NCBI GenBank assembly: GCA_044229235.1
Contig: JBGATH010000019.1
Span: 14,958 to 78,957 of the forward strand
Direction: 5' to 3'
Length of the DNA stretch: 64,000 nucleotides
Source of the DNA: UKL13-2 sp044229235
Lineage (GTDB): Bacteria; Pseudomonadota; Gammaproteobacteria; Burkholderiales; Usitatibacteraceae
Positions 60,830 to 64,000 of the stretch are shown here, piece by piece (within the stretch, counting starts at the first letter, position 1; each line of letters begins with the position of its first letter). The notes beneath the pieces were generated by a model. The model was not told the origin of the DNA, searched no databases, and was given only the letters and a program-made list of their open reading frames with translations. The position numbers were made by a program, and so were the translations under genes.

Positions 60830-61735
60830 TCAGCGGATCAGGCTGTCCAGCGTTGCCGCGGCAAACAGCAGGCTGAGTTGAACCAGCGAAGCAAAGAACG
60901 CCCCCATGGCCGACTTGCGGCAAGGTACCTGCGCGAGCTGCCGGGATTTAAAGACAAAGTAGCCGCCGCCGGCCGCCGCGCCGGCAAGGTAAATCGGTCC
61001 GGCCCCATAGAAAGCCGGCAACAGCGACGCGAGCGCCAGCGCCACCGTACTCCAGAACACGGTGCGGGCAGCTCGCGGGACGCCAACCACGACCGGCAAC
61101 ATGGGAACGCCCGCTGCCGCATACTCGGCGTGCCCGGCGATGGCGAGGCTCCAGAAATGCGGCGGCGTCCACAGGAATAACACCAGTGCCATGATCAGCG
61201 CCAACGGACCGATGGCTTGGTCAATTGCTGCCGCACCGGCCAGCACGGCAAAGCTTCCCGCCAATCCGCCGATCACGATGTTCAGCCAACTGCGGCGCTT
61301 GAGCCACATGGTGTAAACGATGGCGTAGAAAAAGGCGCCAAGGAAGATGTAAGCGGCAGAAAGCGGGTTCAGCACCCAGGCAGCCAGCCCGACTGAGGCC
61401 GTCAGCATGGTGGCGATGATCACCAGCCACCAGGCCGAATGGCGCAACTCGCCGGTGGCGAACACCCTGCCGCGGGTGCGCGTCATCAACCGGTCGCTTT
61501 CGAATTCGTAGTACTGGTTGAATGCCCCGGCGCTTGCCGAGGACAGCATGACGCAAAACATCAGTACCATCAGCTTGCCCCAGCCCATCGCCGCACCCGG
61601 CGTCACCATCATGCCGACCACGGCGGTAACCGTGATCATGAAGCCGATGCGAAGCTTGAAAACGCTCATTACGTTGCGTAGCGTGTGCGGCAGCGGCAAC
61701 GCAGCGGCGGGGCGGACGGTCGGCAGGGCATTCAT
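60830..61735 (-). CDS. cyoE: Protoheme IX farnesyltransferase (heme O synthase)
   Basis: A 301-aa membrane prenyltransferase that turns heme b into heme O. The Asp/Asn-rich prenyl-PP motif reads NQYYEFESDRLMTRTRGR, varying from the usual NDIMDRDID (Asp to Glu). About nine membrane helices. GAGG precedes ATG 61735. It suggests heme O or A in the neighbouring heme-copper enzymes. Confidence 0.92.
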   Translation of the reverse strand: MNALPTVRPAAALPLPHTLRNVMSVFKLRIGFMITVTAVVGMMVTPGAAMGWGKLMVLMFCVMLSSASAGAFNQYYEFESDRLMTRTRGRVFATGELRHSAWWLVIIATMLTASVGLAAWVLNPLSAAYIFLGAFFYAIVYTMWLKRRSWLNIVIGGLAGSFAVLAGAAAIDQAIGPLALIMALVLFLWTPPHFWSLAIAGHAEYAAAGVPMLPVVVGVPRAARTVFWSTVALALASLLPAFYGAGPIYLAGAAAGGGYFVFKSRQLAQVPCRKSAMGAFFASLVQLSLLFAAATLDSLIR

Positions 61736-61803
61736 GGTGTGTCCTCGTCTCGGCAATTGGAAGGGTCGTACCTTCGGCGGGGCGGCGGCCCCGCCGCGGC
61801 CCG

Positions 61804-63501
61804 CTAGCTGAGCCCCCAAACCTGGGACAGATACTTCCAGTTGATGAAGTAGTACAGGACAAACGAGACCAGGAACACCATCGCCAGCGCGAATGTGCCG
61901 GGGGCCGCGAAGCCTGCAGACCCATAGCTCTGCGCAACGATGGTGGGTGCCGTCGGCGGGATGGGAGTGAAGCTCGGGCTGGTGCTGCCCGCATCCAGTT
62001 TCTTGCCCCATAGCAGCGAGCCAACTGTGATGTAAATGTAGAGCGCGCCGCCGACGATGGCCGAAATGCCGGCGACGCCGACCAGTCCCATCAACAGGTA
62101 GGCGGCACCGGGCCACTCATACGCCATGGCGGCGCCGTTGAACGCCATGTCCCAGTGGCGCCGCGATACGCCCAGCGTGCCGGCGCCCATCATCACCAGG
62201 CAGAAGAAATACATCGACAGGCCGAACAGGTAGGGCTGAAGTCTGGCGAGACCAGGGTTGATCATTTCCCGGCGGAACAGCACCGGGATCAGGAAGTACG
62301 TTAGCGCCATGAACGACAGCGTGGTACCGACGACAACCGTGGCGTGAAAGTGGCCCGGCACGTAGATGGTGTTGTGGATGATCATGTTCAACTGTTCCGT
62401 GCCCATCATCACGCCCGAGATTCCGCCAAGGAAGCCGAAACCGATGAGGGCGATGAACATGCCGGAAAATACCGGGTTGCCCCAGGGTGCCTTGCGCAGC
62501 CACTCGAACAGTCCGTTGTTGTAGCCTTTGGCGCGCTGCGCGACTTCGATGGCGCCGGGGATGGTCAGGCCATGGATCATCGAGGCCAGCACCGCGAAAT
62601 ACATGAAGTAACTGGTGTTGACGACTTTCCATGCGGTGCTGACGCCGGGGTCTGCCAGCAGGTGGTGCGCGCTGGCCAATTGCAGGAACAGGATGTAGAG
62701 CAGGAATGCGCCGCGGCTGACGCGCTCGGACATGGGTTTGGCACCGAAGGCTATTGCCGCGACGGCGTACCAGATCGAAATGTGCGCTGCGACGTTGATT
62801 TGCTGGGAGGAGTGGCCGAACGCCCACCAGATGGTGCGATAAATCAGCGGGTCCACCGACTGCACTACGCCCACCGACATCAGGAAAGTGGGGATCAGTA
62901 TGATCGCGCCTGACGTGATCGTGAACACGGCGATGATGGCAGCCACGACTGCGCCAAACGTCACCAGCGGGACGGATCCCTGGTAGGTTTTATCGCGTTT
63001 CGCAATGACCAGCGTGCCGAAAAACACAAAACAGGCGATGAGTGCGCCCACGGCGAACAGGATCAGGCCGAGATAGAAGGACGGCGCCGCCATCATCGGC
63101 ACGTACGAGGTCATCATGACGCTTGAATTGCCCTGGAATACGGCAATGTTGTTGGTCACGGCGCCGATCAGCATCAGTGCGAACGCCAGCCAGGCGATTC
63201 TCGGCGTGGCGAGTCGACAGCGCAGCAGGGTGGACGAACAGAAGTAGAGGACCGCCACCTCGAAAAATATGATCCAGAAGATCAGCATGTCGATGCCGTG
63301 GGCCGTCAGCACCATGTAAAAGGTGTCGGCTGCCAGCCAGTGTATGGTCGGCCAGCGGGTGAGAACGACGCCGATCGCGAGGATGCCGCCCACCAGCAGT
63401 GCCACCACTGCGGTCACGGCGTTCACGATCATCAGCTTCTCGGCCTGCGATTCGAACTGCAGCCCGGAACGGGGGCAGGTACGGTAACTAGTTGTGCTCA
63501 T
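61804..63501 (-). CDS. Heme-copper subunit I, probable sNOR-type nitric oxide reductase (NorY-like)
   Basis: A 565-aa, 12-helix subunit I with all six His: H68 (helix II), H230 (FGHSSQQIN, helix VI), H279-H280 (ASAHHLL, helix VII), H384 and H386 (PGHFHATV, helix X). In oxidases helix VI is GHPEVY with a Tyr cross-linked to the His; here H+4 is Gln, so the O2-reduction Tyr is missing, as in NO reductases. With a CuA subunit II next door and an SCO gene, this matches the sNOR (NorSY) type described in ammonia oxidisers. GGAGGGG supports ATG 63501. Confidence 0.85.
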   Translation of the reverse strand: MSTTSYRTCPRSGLQFESQAEKLMIVNAVTAVVALLVGGILAIGVVLTRWPTIHWLAADTFYMVLTAHGIDMLIFWIIFFEVAVLYFCSSTLLRCRLATPRIAWLAFALMLIGAVTNNIAVFQGNSSVMMTSYVPMMAAPSFYLGLILFAVGALIACFVFFGTLVIAKRDKTYQGSVPLVTFGAVVAAIIAVFTITSGAIILIPTFLMSVGVVQSVDPLIYRTIWWAFGHSSQQINVAAHISIWYAVAAIAFGAKPMSERVSRGAFLLYILFLQLASAHHLLADPGVSTAWKVVNTSYFMYFAVLASMIHGLTIPGAIEVAQRAKGYNNGLFEWLRKAPWGNPVFSGMFIALIGFGFLGGISGVMMGTEQLNMIIHNTIYVPGHFHATVVVGTTLSFMALTYFLIPVLFRREMINPGLARLQPYLFGLSMYFFCLVMMGAGTLGVSRRHWDMAFNGAAMAYEWPGAAYLLMGLVGVAGISAIVGGALYIYITVGSLLWGKKLDAGSTSPSFTPIPPTAPTIVAQSYGSAGFAAPGTFALAMVFLVSFVLYYFINWKYLSQVWGLS

Positions 63502-63512
63502 GTCCACCCCTC

Positions 63513-64000
63513 CTATTTGACGTAAATGCGGCTGACCATCGTGTGATGGTTGATGCCGCAGAATTCATTGCAGACGACCGAGTAGGTGCCGGCCTGGTTT
63601 GGTCGTACCGTCACCACGTGTTCATAGCCGGGCACGATCTGGATGTTGATGTTGGCCGGCTGCAGGGAGAAGCCGTGGTTGTAGTCCATCGACGTGATGT
63701 GCAGGCGATAGGTCTTGTCCTTCTCCAGTTCGAGGATCGGCCAGAAGCTCCAGAGACGGGCGATCAGGTAAACGTCACTGCCCACAGGCGGCGCCACCAC
63801 CGGAATCTTCTGGTCGGTTTCGGTCCGAACCGTGAACTTGTCGACCATCGCCTGGGTTTTCGCCGAGAACAGCTCAGGCGTTGTTTTGTAGGTCTCGGTA
63901 GAGAGGTTCTGCTTGCCGTAGATATGCCATCCCACCATCATCGCGAACATGATCAGGCACCAGATCAGGGAAATGACAATCCAGGTGCCCTCGACACGGT
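63513..64000 (-). CDS. CuA-containing subunit II (NorS/CoxB-like), 5' end outside window
   Basis: Open to the right edge. The visible part has a membrane helix (WIVISLIWCLIMFAMMVGW) and a periplasmic cupredoxin with a complete CuA site: His in MDYNHGFSL and the CNEFCGINHHTM motif (C-x3-C-x3-H-x2-M). CuA accepts electrons from cytochrome c. It is the partner of the next gene (61804-63501). Confidence 0.92.
   Translation of the reverse strand, partial: RVEGTWIVISLIWCLIMFAMMVGWHIYGKQNLSTETYKTTPELFSAKTQAMVDKFTVRTETDQKIPVVAPPVGSDVYLIARLWSFWPILELEKDKTYRLHITSMDYNHGFSLQPANINIQIVPGYEHVVTVRPNQAGTYSVVCNEFCGINHHTMVSRIYVK

Noticed and set aside
61804..63501. Assignment as a standard cytochrome c oxidase subunit I or as a cNorB/qNorB
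   Set aside because: No cross-linked Tyr (GHSSQQ), so not a normal oxidase; there is a CuA subunit and no NorB Glu, so not the usual NorB type.
1..64000. tRNA, rRNA or prophage genes
   Set aside because: None recognised by eye; no cloverleaf with a GTTCRANNC T-loop was noticed, but a full covariance scan could not be run.

Overview
The window is GC-rich chromosomal DNA that reads as a betaproteobacterium. The central 30 kb keeps a gene order typical of that class: ndk-rlmN-pilF-rodZ-ispG-hisS-yfgM-bamB-der-hfq-hflX-hflK-hflC-yjeT-hisZ-purA. The glycine cleavage genes follow a tandem glycine riboswitch. No rRNA, tRNA, CRISPR array, transposase or prophage was recognised. Genes at both window edges are cut (a multicopper oxidase at the left, a CuA oxidase subunit at the right).

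Left end (1-8.5 kb): a copper-handling region. A partial multicopper oxidase with a Met/Gly repeat, a SAM methyltransferase, a DUF3147 membrane protein and a secreted matrixin-like protein precede a seven-gene minus-strand operon (8470 to 3477): a DUF2946-like Cys/His protein, a small secreted protein, a TolC-type lipoprotein, a CopA-type oxidase, a cupredoxin, a CusF-like protein and a small secreted protein. From 8.6 to 19.4 kb lie the glycine riboswitch, gcvT-gcvH-gcvP, an M14 peptidase, tldD, a TPR-GGDEF diguanylate cyclase and an exported MsrB. At 19.4-21.6 kb an aromatic-rich leader peptide and attenuator precede two DAHP synthases of different subfamilies; the second has Asn at the metal-Cys position. 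Then come BtuF, an ECF sigma/anti-sigma pair, a cobalamin adenosyltransferase and accA, followed by a minus-strand pair made of a nucleotide-cyclase/TonB fusion and a Ser/Thr kinase.

28.9-47.1 kb is housekeeping: tRNA and rRNA modification, NDP kinase, cell shape (RodZ), isoprenoid synthesis (IspG), HisS, outer-membrane assembly (BamB, YfgM), ribosome GTPases (Der, HflX), Hfq, the HflKC membrane complex, HisZ and PurA. A CBS-domain gene behind an FNR-type box follows.

Right end (47.2-64 kb): nitrogen-oxide respiration. Nitrite reductase nirS with a cytochrome c runs on the plus strand next to a TonB-dependent receptor. A long minus-strand cluster (from beyond 64000 down to 52692) encodes a CuA subunit and a heme-copper subunit I that lacks the cross-linking Tyr of oxidases (GHSSQQ in place of GHPEVY), a heme-O synthase, an SCO protein, two paralogous cytochrome b proteins carrying different redox modules ([2Fe-2S] plus flavin reductase; 2x[4Fe-4S] plus MvhD-like), a second heme-copper subunit I fused to a CtaA-like region, and a DNR-like Crp/Fnr regulator. 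It looks like an sNOR-type nitric oxide reductase locus expanded with its own electron-input proteins. One cytochrome b gene is split by a 43-bp tandem duplication.

A family of about 66-bp imperfect palindromes, five copies, sits only between genes and mostly after gene 3' ends.
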